Shown: positions 36,411 through 46,241, counted from the first letter of the stretch. The stretch is 64,000 nt of DNA from Diaphorobacter nitroreducens (GCA_003755025.1 RJVL01000005.1:108692-172691); one strand, 5' to 3'. Notes: generated from the sequence alone by a model not told the origin. Program-made: numbers and translations.

Positions 36411-37829
36411 CTATGGGCGCAGAAAGGGCAGCGGCACCTCGGCCGGGATCGGGCAGGTGTAGGGCTGGCCCTGCCGGCGCTCCAGCAGCTCCGCCTTGGC
36501 CTGGGCAATCAGTCCGGGTTGCTGTACCAGCTCGATGGCCGTCGCCGTGAGCACCCTGGCGGCGCGCACCATGCCGGCGTGCGCCAGGGAGGACTTGCCC
36601 TGCGACACCATCTGCCATGAGTGCAGCGGCGTTCCGAAGGCATAGCAGGCCACCCAGGCCTGCACGGTGGGGGTGATCCAGCTCACGTCGGCCACGTCGG
36701 TCGAGCCGAACATGGTCTCGTTGGCTGCAGGGTCGTAGGGCGCCACACCTTCGAACACGGCGGGCACCTGGCCGCGCAGCACGCTGGCCAGCGGGCGGCT
36801 GACGGCGTCGATGTCGCCCGGGCTGAGCGTGGCCTGGAAGTCCGCCGCCCGGCCCCGTTCGCGGGCATCCACGGCCAGCGCGCCCTCGGCCTGCAGCCTG
36901 GCGTAGAGCACCTGGTTCAGCGTGGTGTTTTGCAGCAGGTTGGAGCAGGCCTTGTCGAACACGATCTCCACGCGGCAGTCGGTCATCAGTGCCGCGCCGC
37001 GCGCCACGTTCTGCACGCGCTCGTAGAGCTCGGCGGCCTCGTGGTTGCGCGCCGCGCGGATCAGGTACAGCACCTCGGCGCGGGCCTGCACCACGTTGGG
37101 CGACAGGCCGCCCGAGTCCGTCACGGCGTAGTGCACACGGGCGTCCGAAGGCATGTGCTCGCGCAGGTAGTTCACGCCCACGTTCATGAGTTCCACCGCG
37201 TCGAGCGCACTGCGGCCCAGGTGGGGCGAGTGCGCGGCATGCGAGGCCTTGCCGTGGAAGATGAACCTGGCCTGGATGTTGGCCAGCGTGCTCTGGCTGA
37301 AGACGCCCGTGAAGCTGGCCGGGTGCCAGGTAAGCGCGGCGTCCACGTCGTCGAACGCGCCTTCGCGCGCCATGAAGGTCTTGCCCGAGCCGCCTTCCTC
37401 GGCCGGACAGCCGTAGAAGCGCACGCGCGCCTTCGCGCCCGTGGCCTGCAGGTGCGCCTGCAGCGCAATCGCGGCGAAGTGGGCCGAGGTGCCCAGCAGG
37501 TGGTGCCCGCAGCCGTGCCCGGCCAGGCCGGGGCTGTCCACGGACGGCGTGCACACCAGGGCGCCGCTTTGCTGGTTCATGCCCGAGAGGGCGTCGTACT
37601 CGCCCAGGAAGGCGATCACCGGCCCCTCGTCGCCCCACTCGGCCATGAAGGCGGTGGGGATGCCGGCCACGTTGCGCGTGACGCGAAAGCCCACACCGGC
37701 CAGGGCATCGATGTGCAGCTGGGCGGACGCCGTCTCGGCATAGCGCAGCTCGGCCAGCGACCAGATCTGGTCCGCCAGCGCATGCATGCGCGGTGTTTCG
37801 CGTGTGAAGAAGTCCTGCAGTGAGCGCAT
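36411..37829 (-). CDS. M20 family amidohydrolase (AbgB-like)
   Basis: Metal-dependent amidohydrolase or peptidase of 472 aa. Metal-site signatures visible: GHGCGHHLLG (about 108-117), the acidic pair in CPAEEGGSGKT, and the His of TWHPASF. A dimerisation domain is inserted (about 185-300), as in AbgB/carboxypeptidase-type enzymes acting on amide-linked substrates such as p-aminobenzoyl-glutamate. The true substrate is unknown. The ATG at 37829 follows the binding-protein gene by 14 bp on the same strand, so the pair probably serves uptake and hydrolysis of one compound. The frame continues upstream over that gene only as an overlapping shadow. Confidence 0.88.
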   Translation of the reverse strand: MRSLQDFFTRETPRMHALADQIWSLAELRYAETASAQLHIDALAGVGFRVTRNVAGIPTAFMAEWGDEGPVIAFLGEYDALSGMNQQSGALVCTPSVDSPGLAGHGCGHHLLGTSAHFAAIALQAHLQATGAKARVRFYGCPAEEGGSGKTFMAREGAFDDVDAALTWHPASFTGVFSQSTLANIQARFIFHGKASHAAHSPHLGRSALDAVELMNVGVNYLREHMPSDARVHYAVTDSGGLSPNVVQARAEVLYLIRAARNHEAAELYERVQNVARGAALMTDCRVEIVFDKACSNLLQNTTLNQVLYARLQAEGALAVDARERGRAADFQATLSPGDIDAVSRPLASVLRGQVPAVFEGVAPYDPAANETMFGSTDVADVSWITPTVQAWVACYAFGTPLHSWQMVSQGKSSLAHAGMVRAARVLTATAIELVQQPGLIAQAKAELLERRQGQPYTCPIPAEVPLPFLRP

Positions 37830-37843
37830 GGGAATCGGCCTGC

Positions 37844-38857
37844 TTACTCGGGCTTCACGCCGGCCTTGTCCAGCAGCACCTTGTGGCGTTGCGTCTGCGC
37901 GGTGATCTGGGCTGCGAACTGGCTCTGGTCCATGTCGGTGGGGGTGGTGCCCAGGGTCTTGAGGCGCTTTTGCACGTCGGGCAGGTGCGCCGCCTTGACA
38001 GCCGCCTCCTGCAGCCGCTTGACGATGGCGGCGGGCGTGTTCTTGGGCGCGACGATGCCGAACCAGCTGATGCCCAGCTGGTTCAGGTCGTTGTAGCCTA
38101 GTTCCTTGAAGGTGGGCACGTTCGGCAGTTCGGGCGAGCGGCTTTCGGAGGCCAGCGCCACCGCAATCAGCTTGCCGCTCTTGATGTGGGGCAGGGACGA
38201 GGGCAGCTGGTCGGGCATCACCTGCACCATGCCGGCCAGCGCATCGTTGAGCGCAGGGCCGTTGCCGCGGTAGGGCACGACCAGGATGTCGGTCTTCAGT
38301 GTCTCGTTGAACGACGCCAGCATCAGGTGGCCCAGCGTGCCCGGCCCCGGTACGGCGCCGCTGATCTGCTTGGGCTGTGCCTTGGCCTTGGCCACGAAGG
38401 CCTCGAAACTGTTTACGCCCAGGCTGGGGTGCACCATGTAGACGGAGGGCATGGTGACCAGGTTGGCCACGGGGGTGAGCTTGGCGCCCAGGTTGGCCGC
38501 GCGGGTGTACAGCAGCGGGTTGATGGTCATGGTGCTCACCGTGGCCATGCCGATGGTGTAGCCGTCGGCTGCCGCGTTGGCCAGGGCCTCCGTGCCGAGC
38601 AGGCCGCCCGCGCCGGCCTTGTTGTCCACCACGATGGACTGGCCCAGCGTCTGGCGCATGCCTTCGGCCAGCACGCGGGCCACGATGTCGGTCGAACCGC
38701 CGGCCGCGAACGGCACGATCAGCTTGACGGGCTTGCTGGGATAGGCGTCGGCGGCCCGTGCGGCAGGGGACAGTGCGAGGGCGGCGCCCGCGGCGAGGGT
38801 GGAGAGGGTGAGTGACTTGAGGCTCAGGCGTCGGGCGGGCACAGGGGTGTTGCGCAT
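37844..38857 (-). CDS. Bug/TctC family periplasmic substrate-binding protein
   Basis: The product is 337 aa. The signal peptide ends near residue 36 (PAARAADAYPSKPV). The mature start YPSKPVKLIVPFAAGGSTD is the family hallmark that forms the pyrrolidone-carboxylate-binding loop, and a second motif is in DNKAGAGGLLGTEA. Such proteins bind carboxylates or amides and work with tripartite TctAB transporters, none of which are encoded here. It is divergent from a LysR regulator and upstream of the amidohydrolase, consistent with an inducible catabolic unit. Confidence 0.92.
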   Translation of the reverse strand: MRNTPVPARRLSLKSLTLSTLAAGAALALSPAARAADAYPSKPVKLIVPFAAGGSTDIVARVLAEGMRQTLGQSIVVDNKAGAGGLLGTEALANAAADGYTIGMATVSTMTINPLLYTRAANLGAKLTPVANLVTMPSVYMVHPSLGVNSFEAFVAKAKAQPKQISGAVPGPGTLGHLMLASFNETLKTDILVVPYRGNGPALNDALAGMVQVMPDQLPSSLPHIKSGKLIAVALASESRSPELPNVPTFKELGYNDLNQLGISWFGIVAPKNTPAAIVKRLQEAAVKAAHLPDVQKRLKTLGTTPTDMDQSQFAAQITAQTQRHKVLLDKAGVKPE

Positions 38858-38925
38858 GGGAGGTGTCCTTCAGGTTCAAGCGTCGAAAAACCAGACGCCG
38901 GGGTATGCGTGAATCGTTGCTGCTC

Positions 38926-38940
38926 ATGCACGCATTGCAT
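38926..38940. promoter_or_regulatory. Candidate LysR-type operator
   Basis: ATGCA-CGCAT-TGCAT is a perfect 5-bp inverted repeat that contains the T-N11-A LysR signature. It lies 69 bp before the binding-protein ATG and 120 bp before the lysR ATG, in the divergent gap. Confidence 0.45.
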
Positions 38941-39059
38941 GTGCCGCGAATATAGAAAAAACCGGTTGCCCGCGGGCACCGTTTTGACAGGAAGGTATAA
39001 GCAGGACCGATGGCTGCATACTGGAGCATCCGAGTCTCTAAGGACAACCTGGAGAACCT

Positions 39060-40031
39060 ATGCGCGAATCCGATAGCTTCCCCGAAGGCCGCGTGCTGTT
39101 CTCACGCCTGGCCAAGCATGTACGCCTGCGCCAGTTGCAACTGCTGCTGGCCCTGCAGCAGTGCTGCTCAATCGCGAAGGCGGCCGCCCATCTGGACATG
39201 AGCCAGTCCGCCGCCACCCAGGCGCTGGCGGAGCTGGAACGGGTGCTGGATCTGCGGCTGTTCGAGCGGCACTCGCGCGGCATCCGCCCCACCCAGGCTG
39301 GGCAGGCGCTGATCGACGCCGTGCGCAGCGTGATGAACCAACTGGAGGACGTGTCGGAAACACTGGCCGCGATCCGCATGGGCGCGTCGGCCGCGCTGCG
39401 GCTGGGCTCCATCCCCGCAGCCGCGCACGCCATCCTCGCGCAGTTGCTGGCGCAGTTCTATGCGCTGCGGCCCCAGGTGCATGTGGATGTGCAGGAGAGC
39501 GAGGGGCCGCGCCTGCTGTCGCTTTTGATCAGTGGCGGGCTGGACGCCGTGTTCTGCCGACGTCCTGCGCTGTTGCCCGAGAGCTTTGTGTTCGAGCCGC
39601 TGCTGCGCGACGAGGCAGTGGTTGTCGCAGCCGGCACCCATCCGCTGGCGGTGCGTCAGGCCGTGCCGCTGGCGGCGCTCGGGGACGCGCGCTGGGTGCT
39701 GCCGACTTCCAACATCGCTGTGCGCGACATCTTCGAGCACACGGTGCTGGCGCAGCTGCCGCAGGCGCAGTGGTTTCCGGTGTCCACCGTGTCGCTGCCG
39801 GTGCTGGAAGGGCTGCTCGGCCACCCGCGCGCCGTGGCCCTGGTGCCGCGCAGCATCGTGCCCGGCCTGGCGCATGACCGCCCGGCGGGCGGAATCCGCA
39901 TTCTGGACATGGCGGTGGACCGCGCGGCCTTGGCGCTGGCCGACCTGGGGGTGATGCATGCGCGGGAGCCGGCTCCCCCGTTGCTGCAGGACCTGCTGAA
40001 GCTGTGGCGTGCCGCGCATCCCCTGGGGTGA
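39060..40031 (+). CDS. LysR family transcriptional regulator
   Basis: The product is 323 aa. The N-terminal winged HTH is clear (LQQCCSIAKAAAHLDMSQSA through ERVLDLRLFERHSRG, about 30-85). The C-terminal co-inducer domain spans about 110-315. The ATG at 39060 has GGAGAA upstream. It is divergent from the TctC-type gene and is the natural candidate to control it and the amidohydrolase. The inducer is unknown. Confidence 0.92.
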   Translation: MRESDSFPEGRVLFSRLAKHVRLRQLQLLLALQQCCSIAKAAAHLDMSQSAATQALAELERVLDLRLFERHSRGIRPTQAGQALIDAVRSVMNQLEDVSETLAAIRMGASAALRLGSIPAAAHAILAQLLAQFYALRPQVHVDVQESEGPRLLSLLISGGLDAVFCRRPALLPESFVFEPLLRDEAVVVAAGTHPLAVRQAVPLAALGDARWVLPTSNIAVRDIFEHTVLAQLPQAQWFPVSTVSLPVLEGLLGHPRAVALVPRSIVPGLAHDRPAGGIRILDMAVDRAALALADLGVMHAREPAPPLLQDLLKLWRAAHPLG

Positions 40032-40053
40032 GGCGCTCAGCCGGGCGCGGGGG

Positions 40054-40599
40054 TCAGGCGTGCAGCCAGCGTACCCAGTCGCCCGGCACCAGGTACAGCA
40101 GGCCGGCCGTCATGCTGGCATAGCGGAAGAACTTGCCAATCGCCATGTAGAGCAGGCAGGGCCAGAACGGCATGCGCAGCCAGCCTGCCACGGCGCACAG
40201 CGGGTCGCCCACCACGGGCAGCCAGCTCAGCAGGCAGGTCTTGGGCCCCCAGCGGCGCAGCCACACGCGGGCGCGCCGTTCGGTGCGGCTCAGTTCGCGG
40301 GCGGGCTTGGCGGGGGGCTGCGCATGGCCCGCATGGCGGTGCCGGCGCGCGGCGTCCCAGGCGCGGTGCGCGCCCAGGCCCATCCACCAGCTGACCGCGC
40401 CGCCCAGCGTGTTGCCGGCCGTGGCCACCAGGATCGCGGGCCAGAGCAGTTCGGGGTTCAGCTTGACCAGGCCGAACACCGCCGGCTCCGAGCCCACGGG
40501 CAGCAGCGTGGCGGAGATGAAGGCCACGATGAACACCGTGCTCAGGCCGAATTGGGGCAGAGCCAGCAGGTCCAGCAGTTGGTGCATCCAGATTTCCAT
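40054..40599 (-). CDS. YqaA/DedA-like (VTT domain) inner-membrane protein
   Basis: A 181-aa polytopic membrane protein. Hydrophobic segments alternate with the conserved ATAGNTLGGAVSWWMG and RWGPKTCLLSWLPVVGDP motifs of the VTT/SNARE-associated group, which in some members move lipids between membrane leaflets. I chose the ATG at 40599 (MEIWMHQLLDLLA). The frame is open to 40845, but this would overlap the divergent dusB and lacks hydrophobicity. The nearby ribosome-binding site is weak and the ATG at 40587 is possible. Function is not established. Confidence 0.85.
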   Translation of the reverse strand: MEIWMHQLLDLLALPQFGLSTVFIVAFISATLLPVGSEPAVFGLVKLNPELLWPAILVATAGNTLGGAVSWWMGLGAHRAWDAARRHRHAGHAQPPAKPARELSRTERRARVWLRRWGPKTCLLSWLPVVGDPLCAVAGWLRMPFWPCLLYMAIGKFFRYASMTAGLLYLVPGDWVRWLHA

Positions 40600-40756
40600 A
40601 GCAGGGCTGCGAGTGTAGGGGCAGCGGTGCGCTGGCTGTGTCGCCACCCGCGGGCGCAACATGCGCAATCGCAGTGCTGGCTTTTCGGTTGCTGAAATTT
40701 TGGGCAGGTAGAATCCGCCCCTTCGCCCCCACACCCCCAGCCCGCCCGTACCGTCC

Positions 40757-41818
40757 ATGCAGATCGGCCCCATTCCCTTGGCCAACCGCCTGTTCGTCGC
40801 CCCCATGGCGGGCGTGACGGACCGGCCGTTTCGCCAGCTGTGCAAGCGGTTGGGCGCGGGCTATGCGGTGAGTGAGATGGTGACCTCGCGCAAGGATCTG
40901 TGGAACAGCCTCAAGACCAGCCGCCGCGCCAACCACGAGGGCGAGCCCGGCCCGATCGCGGTGCAGATCGCCGGCACCGACGCGGCCATGATGGCCGAGG
41001 CCGCGCTCTACAACATCGACCGCGGCGCACAGATCATCGACATCAACATGGGCTGCCCCGCCAAGAAGGTCTGCAACAAGTGGGCGGGCTCCGCCCTGAT
41101 GCAGAACGAAGCCCTGGCCGTGGAGATCGCCGAGGCCGTGGTGGCCGCCTGCGCACCGCGCGGCGTGCCGGTCACGCTGAAGATGCGCACCGGCTGGTGC
41201 CAGCAGCACAAGAACGCCGTGGTGCTGGCGCGCCGCTTCGAGGACGTGGGCATCCAGATGCTGACCGTGCACGGCCGCACGCGCGAGCAGGGGTACAAGG
41301 GCCAGGCGGAGTACGACACCATCGCTGCCGTGAAGGCCGCGGTGCGCGTGCCCGTGGTGGCCAATGGCGACATCACGTCGCCCGAGAAAGCCCGGGCGGT
41401 GCTGGCCGCCACAGGCGCCGACGCGGTCATGATCGGGCGCGCGGCCCAGGGCCGGCCGTGGATCTTCCGCGAGATCGGCCACTACCTCGCCACTGGCGAG
41501 CACCTCGCGCCGCCGCTGGTGGCCGAGGTGCGCCGCCTGCTGCTGGAGCACCTGCAGGACCACTACGGCCTGTACGGCGAGGCCAGCGGCGTGCGCAGCG
41601 CGCGCAAGCACATCGCCTGGTATGTGCGCGCGCTGCCGGGCGGCGAGGCACTGCGACACCACATCAACACCATCGAGGACTGCGCGGCGCAGTGGCAGGC
41701 GGTGGCCGATTTCTTCAGCGCGCTGGGCGCGCAGATGGACCGGCTGCCGTCCGCACACGACGGCGCCGACGCGGTCCCGCCCGTGAGGGAAACAGAGCAT
41801 GAGCCGGAACAACATTGA
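40757..41818 (+). CDS. dusB: tRNA-dihydrouridine synthase B
   Basis: FMN- and NADPH-dependent enzyme of 353 aa that reduces uridine in the D-loop of tRNA. The FMN barrel starts APMAGVTDRPFRQL. The catalytic Cys is in NMGCPAKKVCNKWAGSAL, followed by the conserved HGRTREQGYKG and ANGDI motifs. It overlaps fis by 20 bp, the dusB-fis arrangement conserved across proteobacteria, which supports both assignments. Confidence 0.94.
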   Translation: MQIGPIPLANRLFVAPMAGVTDRPFRQLCKRLGAGYAVSEMVTSRKDLWNSLKTSRRANHEGEPGPIAVQIAGTDAAMMAEAALYNIDRGAQIIDINMGCPAKKVCNKWAGSALMQNEALAVEIAEAVVAACAPRGVPVTLKMRTGWCQQHKNAVVLARRFEDVGIQMLTVHGRTREQGYKGQAEYDTIAAVKAAVRVPVVANGDITSPEKARAVLAATGADAVMIGRAAQGRPWIFREIGHYLATGEHLAPPLVAEVRRLLLEHLQDHYGLYGEASGVRSARKHIAWYVRALPGGEALRHHINTIEDCAAQWQAVADFFSALGAQMDRLPSAHDGADAVPPVRETEHEPEQH

Positions 41819-42032
41819 ACAATGCGTGCGCGAGAGCCTGCAGGGCTACTTTCGCGACCTGGGCGGCGAGACGCCCGACGGCGTGTACGACATGGTCGTG
41901 CGCCTGGTGGAAAAGCCGCTGCTGGAGGTGGTGATGAGCCACGCCGACAACAACCAGTCCCGCGCCGCCGAATGGCTGGGGCTGAACCGCAACACGCTGC
42001 GCAAGAAGCTGGTGGAGCACAAGCTGCTCTGA
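41799..42032 (+). CDS. fis: Fis family nucleoid protein
   Basis: A 77-aa DNA-bending protein, shorter than E. coli Fis (98 aa), as is usual in beta-proteobacteria. The C-terminal HTH reads [23 protein letters not shown]. The N-terminal beta-hairpin region of E. coli Fis is mostly missing. It overlaps the 3' end of dusB and is cotranscribed with it. Confidence 0.93.
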   Translation: MSRNNIEQCVRESLQGYFRDLGGETPDGVYDMVVRLVEKPLLEVVMSHADNNQSRAAEWLGLNRNTLRKKLVEHKLL

Positions 42033-42045
42033 TGTTGCTTCTAAA

Positions 42046-42094
42046 AGAATAGCTGGTGGCGCTTGCCCATCAAGCGCTACAGCCCGATTTCATC
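42046..42094. repeat. Dispersed palindromic repeat, copy 4
   Basis: AGAATAGCTGGTGGCGCTTG and CAAGCGCTACAGC form the two arms around CCCAT. It lies between fis and purH, 20 bp before the purH ATG, so it may attenuate or process the fis-purH transcript. Confidence 0.8.
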
Positions 42095-42114
42095 AAAACC
42101 ATCACGAGTCCCCC

Positions 42115-43716
42115 ATGAACGCACTCCTCTCCGTCTCCGACAAGACCGGCATCGTCGAATTTGCCCAGGCACTGCATGCGCTGGGCATCCGCCTGCTGTC
42201 CACCGGCGGCACCGCCAAGCTGCTGGCCGAGAGCGGCCTGCCCGTCACCGAGGTGGCCGAGGTCACGCAGTTCCCCGAGATGCTGGACGGCCGCGTGAAG
42301 ACGCTGCACCCCAAGGTGCATGGCGGCCTGCTGGCGCGCCGCGAGCTGCCTGCGCACATGGCGGCGCTGAAGGAGCACGGCATCGACACCATCGACCTGC
42401 TGGTGGTCAACCTCTACCCGTTCGAGGCCACGGTGGCCAAGGCCGGCTGCACGCTGGCCGACGCCATCGAGAACATCGACATCGGCGGCCCCGCCATGGT
42501 GCGCAGCGCTGCCAAGAACTGGAAGGACGTGGGCGTGGTCACCTCGGCCGACCAGTACGACGCGGTGCTGGGCGAGTTGAAGGCCGCGGGCAAGCTGTCC
42601 GACAAGCTGCGCTTCGCGCTGTCGGTGGCGGCGTTCAACCGCATCGCGCAGTACGACGGCGCCATCAGCGACTACCTGTCGTCCATCCAGTTCGACGAGG
42701 CCAAGCTGTCCGAGAGCTACGTGCCCGAACGCGCGCTGTTCCCCGGCCAGAGCAACGGCATCTTCACAAAGATCCAGGACCTGCGCTACGGCGAGAACAG
42801 CCACCAGCAGGCCGCGCTGTACCGCGACCTGCACCCCGCGCCCGGCTCCATCGTCACCGGCGTGCAGCTGCAGGGCAAGGAACTCTCATACAACAACATC
42901 GCCGACGCCGACGCCGCCTGGGAATGCGTCAAGAGCTTCAAGCTGCCGGCCTGCGTGATCGTCAAGCACGCCAACCCCTGCGGCGTGGCCGTGGGCACGA
43001 GCGCGCTGGAGGCCTACAGCAAGGCCTTCCAGACCGACCCCACCAGCGCCTTCGGCGGCATCATCGCGCTGAACCGCCCCGTGGACGGCGCGGCCGCGCA
43101 GCAGATCGCCAAGCAGTTCGTCGAAGTGCTGATGGCGCCCGACTTCACGCCCGAGGCGCTGGAGGTGTTCAAGGCCAAGGCCAACGTGCGCCTGATGAAG
43201 ATCGCGTTGCCTGCCTCCGGCGGTGCCACGGCGTGGGAGCAGGGGCGCAACCTGATGGACGCCAAGCGTGTGGGTTCGGGCCTGCTGCTGCAGACGGCCG
43301 ACAACCATGAGCTGCAACTGCCCGATGTGAAGGTGGTGACCCTCAAGCAGCCCACGCAGGAAGAGATGCAGGACCTGATGTTCGCCTGGAAGGTGGCCAA
43401 GTACGTCAAGAGCAACGCCATCGTGTTCGTGAAGGGCGGCATGACCATGGGCGTGGGTGCGGGCCAGATGAGCCGGCTGGATTCGGCGCGTATCGCCAGC
43501 ATCAAGGCGCAGGCCGCGGGCCTGTCCCTGCAGAACACCGTGGTGGCCAGCGACGCCTTCTTCCCGTTCCGCGATGGGCTGGACGTGGTGGTCGACGCGG
43601 GCGCGACCTGCGTGGCTCAGCCCGGCGGTTCCATGCGCGACCAGGAGGTCATCGACGCGGCCAACGAGCGCGGCGTGGCCATGGTCTTCACGGGCGTGCG
43701 CCACTTCCGTCACTGA
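42115..43716 (+). CDS. purH: Bifunctional AICAR transformylase / IMP cyclohydrolase
   Basis: Last two steps of de novo purine synthesis; 533 aa. The N-terminal MGS-like cyclohydrolase domain begins [18 protein letters not shown] and contains STGGTAKLL. The C-terminal transformylase domain has the Lys-His pair in [12 protein letters not shown] and the [13 protein letters not shown] end. Full length for the family. It lies 82 bp after fis on the same strand. Confidence 0.96.
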   Translation: MNALLSVSDKTGIVEFAQALHALGIRLLSTGGTAKLLAESGLPVTEVAEVTQFPEMLDGRVKTLHPKVHGGLLARRELPAHMAALKEHGIDTIDLLVVNLYPFEATVAKAGCTLADAIENIDIGGPAMVRSAAKNWKDVGVVTSADQYDAVLGELKAAGKLSDKLRFALSVAAFNRIAQYDGAISDYLSSIQFDEAKLSESYVPERALFPGQSNGIFTKIQDLRYGENSHQQAALYRDLHPAPGSIVTGVQLQGKELSYNNIADADAAWECVKSFKLPACVIVKHANPCGVAVGTSALEAYSKAFQTDPTSAFGGIIALNRPVDGAAAQQIAKQFVEVLMAPDFTPEALEVFKAKANVRLMKIALPASGGATAWEQGRNLMDAKRVGSGLLLQTADNHELQLPDVKVVTLKQPTQEEMQDLMFAWKVAKYVKSNAIVFVKGGMTMGVGAGQMSRLDSARIASIKAQAAGLSLQNTVVASDAFFPFRDGLDVVVDAGATCVAQPGGSMRDQEVIDAANERGVAMVFTGVRHFRH

Positions 43717-43735
43717 GACGCGCTGACCACGCCGC

Positions 43736-44203
43736 ATGCCGGTGGACCCAGACCCGCTGCACGACGACACACCGCCGCCACGGCCCCGCTGGCTGGGTTG
43801 GGCGCTGGTGGTGTTCATGGTGCTGGTGGTGCTGGGCGTGCTCAACGTGGGCTGGCGCATCCTGCAGCCGGGGCCCGCAGCCCAGGCGCTGGACGCCGCC
43901 CAGCAGGCGCACCCGGAACGGGCCGCGGGCCGCGCGCTGGTCGAGGCATCGGATTGCCTGCGTTGCCATGGCCTGGAGCGGCACGCCGTAGGCCCGGGCT
44001 TTCGCCAGATCGCCGCGCGCTACGCCGGCCGCAGTGATGCGGCCACGTACCTGGCCGGCAGGATCCGCGAGGGCAGCGTAGGCGTATGGGGCCGCACGCT
44101 GATGCCGCGCCATCCCCAGATCACCGAGGCGCAGGCCCTGCAGATGGCGCAGTGGCTGTTGGCGCTGCCGCCCGCCGAGGGTGGTGTGCTATTGAATCAA
44201 TAG
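43736..44203 (+). CDS. Membrane-anchored class I cytochrome c
   Basis: The product is 155 aa. An uncleaved-looking N-terminal anchor (WLGWALVVFMVLVVLGVL, residues 19-36) is followed by a cytochrome c domain with the haem-binding CLRCH at residues 74-78 and the axial Met in TLMPRHPQI. The fold resembles cytochrome c551/c552. It probably transfers electrons on the periplasmic face; the partner is unknown. It starts 19 bp after purH, likely by chance of compact spacing. Confidence 0.87.
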   Translation: MPVDPDPLHDDTPPPRPRWLGWALVVFMVLVVLGVLNVGWRILQPGPAAQALDAAQQAHPERAAGRALVEASDCLRCHGLERHAVGPGFRQIAARYAGRSDAATYLAGRIREGSVGVWGRTLMPRHPQITEAQALQMAQWLLALPPAEGGVLLNQ

Positions 44204-44234
44204 CTGTTAGCGCTTATTGGACGGGTGTTAGAGT
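44194..44234. repeat. Dispersed palindromic repeat, copy 5 (degenerate)
   Basis: AATCAATAGCTGTTAGCGCTT is a clear left arm. The right arm (GGGTGTTAGAGT) has decayed. It overlaps the 3' end of the cytochrome gene, supplying its stop codon region. Confidence 0.65.
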
Positions 44235-44289
44235 CAGAAAACGCTGTAAACCACTCGCGTGGACGGCGGCACCGCTTGCGCCGTCCCGC

Positions 44290-46050
44290 TCACACCTTCA
44301 GCAGGCGGCCCGGCGTGCCGGCCTGTACGGCCAGCGTGGTCTCGGCGCTGGTGGTGAACTGGCGGCTGGTAATGGTGTTCACGTACACCCACTGCGCGCG
44401 GCATTCGGTGGCCGTGGCGGTCACCACCATGTAGCCGCGGCGCGCGGTGTCGCAGTACTTGAGTGGCTCCACCAGCTGCAGCAGCGCCGCCGACAGCGTG
44501 GCCGGGTTTTCATTGGGCAGGTATTCCTCGAAGCCGGGCGAGCTCACCGACGAGGTGGCGAACTCCACGCCCACGGGGTTGCCGTTCATGTCGTTCAGCT
44601 CGCTGGCCCAGGCATTGTGCGTGTCGCCCGCCAGCACCACCAGGTTCTTGTTCATGGCGCGGGCCATGCCCAGCACCGTCTCGCGGGCGGCCTGGTAGCC
44701 GTCCCACGCGTCCAGGTTGTAGGGGATGGAGGGCTGCGCCAGGATGGCTTGCTCCTCCGGCGTGAGCGTGGCGGGCGCCGTGCGCGCCTTGGCGACGATG
44801 GCCGCGTAGCGCGACACCGTCACGCCGCTGCCTGGCTGCAGCGTTTCCATGAGGATGGGCGCGGGGATGTTCATGCGGCCCATCAGCACCTGCTGGCCCA
44901 GCATCTGCCAGGTGGCGCTGGAGGCGGCCATCTGCTGCTGCAGCCATTGCGTCTGCGCGGTGCCCAGCAACTGGCGCGCGGGATTGCCCACGGCCGCGGT
45001 GAAGCCCGCTGCGTCGAAGCCGCCGGGCTTGAAGAAGGCGGCGTAGTCGACCTGCGCATCCCGTCCCACCACGCGCGTGTCCAGCATGTGCAGCGCCAGC
45101 AGGTTGCCGAAGGCGAAGCTGCGGTAAATGACGTCCGGCTGCGCGTTGCGTGTGGGCATCCACTCGTGGTACGCCTGTAGCGCCACGGCCTTGCGCGCGG
45201 CGAAGCTGCCTTCCGCGGCTTGGTGGTTTTCCGCGCCGTTCATCCAGGTGTCGTTGGCGATCTCGTGGTCGTCCCACACGGCGATCATGGGCGCGGCGGC
45301 GTGCAGCGCCTGCAGGTCGGCATCGGTGCGGTACTGGGCATGGCGCGTGCGGTAGTCGGCCAGGCTCAGGATCTCGTTGGCCGGCTGGGACAGGCGGCTC
45401 AGCGCCGCCGCGTTGCCCGAGGCGTAGCCGCCCTGGCCGTATTCGTAGAGGTAGTCGCCCAGGTGCACGGTGGCGTCCAGGTCGCCGCGCCGGGCGGCAT
45501 CGGCGTACACGTTGAAGTAGCCGGCCGGGTAGTTGGCGCACGAGAACACGGCCAGCTTCACCTGGGCCACGCTGCCCGTGGGCAGGGTGCGGGTGCGTCC
45601 CGTGGGCGAGGTGGCCTCGAAAGCCTTGAAGCGGTAGTGGTAGACGGTGGCGGGCTTCAGGCCCGTGGCGTCCACCTTGACCGTGTAGTCGCGCGCGGCG
45701 CTGGTGCGCACCTCGCCGCGCGCCACGATGCTGGCGAAGGCGGCGTCGCTGGCCACCTCCCACTGCACGGGGATCTCGGCGCTGAAGTCGGCGGGCGGCG
45801 TGACGCGCGTCCAGAGCATGACGCGGTCGGCCAGCGGGTCGCCGCTGGCCACGCCGTGCGCGAACTGTACGGCGGGTGCGTCATCGTCGCCGCCGCCACA
45901 GGCCGCCAGGGGCAGGGTGCCCAGCGCGGCGGCGCCCAGCGTGATCTGCCGCACGAAACGACGGCGCCCGCCGTCTGCGGCGGGCGGGGTGCTGGCGTGC
46001 GCAGCCTGCAGGAGGTTGGTGAGGGGTTTGGAATCGTCGTGTCGCTGCAT
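44290..46050 (-). CDS. PhoD-like alkaline phosphatase/phosphodiesterase, Tat-exported
   Basis: The product is 586 aa. The Tat signal has the twin-arginine segment GGRRRFVRQITLGAAALG and ends LPLAACGGGDDD, which also fits a lipobox, so a lipid anchor is likely. The PhoD_N beta domain (about 60-160) is followed by a metallophosphatase domain with ANYPAG, HLGDYLYEYG, AVWDDHEIANDTW and VLAGDTHNAWAS. The frame is open to 46143 with ATGs at 46110 and 46050. I prefer 46050 because it leaves a normal Tat n-region, but no strong ribosome-binding site decides it. Confidence 0.88.
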   Translation of the reverse strand: MQRHDDSKPLTNLLQAAHASTPPAADGGRRRFVRQITLGAAALGTLPLAACGGGDDDAPAVQFAHGVASGDPLADRVMLWTRVTPPADFSAEIPVQWEVASDAAFASIVARGEVRTSAARDYTVKVDATGLKPATVYHYRFKAFEATSPTGRTRTLPTGSVAQVKLAVFSCANYPAGYFNVYADAARRGDLDATVHLGDYLYEYGQGGYASGNAAALSRLSQPANEILSLADYRTRHAQYRTDADLQALHAAAPMIAVWDDHEIANDTWMNGAENHQAAEGSFAARKAVALQAYHEWMPTRNAQPDVIYRSFAFGNLLALHMLDTRVVGRDAQVDYAAFFKPGGFDAAGFTAAVGNPARQLLGTAQTQWLQQQMAASSATWQMLGQQVLMGRMNIPAPILMETLQPGSGVTVSRYAAIVAKARTAPATLTPEEQAILAQPSIPYNLDAWDGYQAARETVLGMARAMNKNLVVLAGDTHNAWASELNDMNGNPVGVEFATSSVSSPGFEEYLPNENPATLSAALLQLVEPLKYCDTARRGYMVVTATATECRAQWVYVNTITSRQFTTSAETTLAVQAGTPGRLLKV

Positions 46051-46193
46051 GGCGGGCGGGAGAAAGGTGATGAACCCGCCAAGGCTCGCAGCAAGGGATG
46101 ACGGTTTCATGAACCACCGTCGCGCACGCGTCAGTGCGCCCATCCGCCGGTCACCCGCAGGGATGGATGCGGGCGAGTAAGCACGTTTTATGC

Positions 46194-46241
46194 CTCCAGC
46201 GCTCTCCCATCAAACGCTGGAAGCTATGAAAACTATAGCTT
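46194..46241. repeat. Dispersed palindromic repeat, copy 6
   Basis: CCAGCGCT, AAACGCTGGAAGCTAT and a second AACTATAGCTTTT form nested inverted repeats. The 3' end overlaps the last codons of hemL (stop at 46233). Confidence 0.7.

Noticed and set aside
36411-39047. Single 878-aa fusion protein
   Set aside because: The upper half is an out-of-frame shadow of the TctC-type gene. The amidohydrolase begins at 37829.
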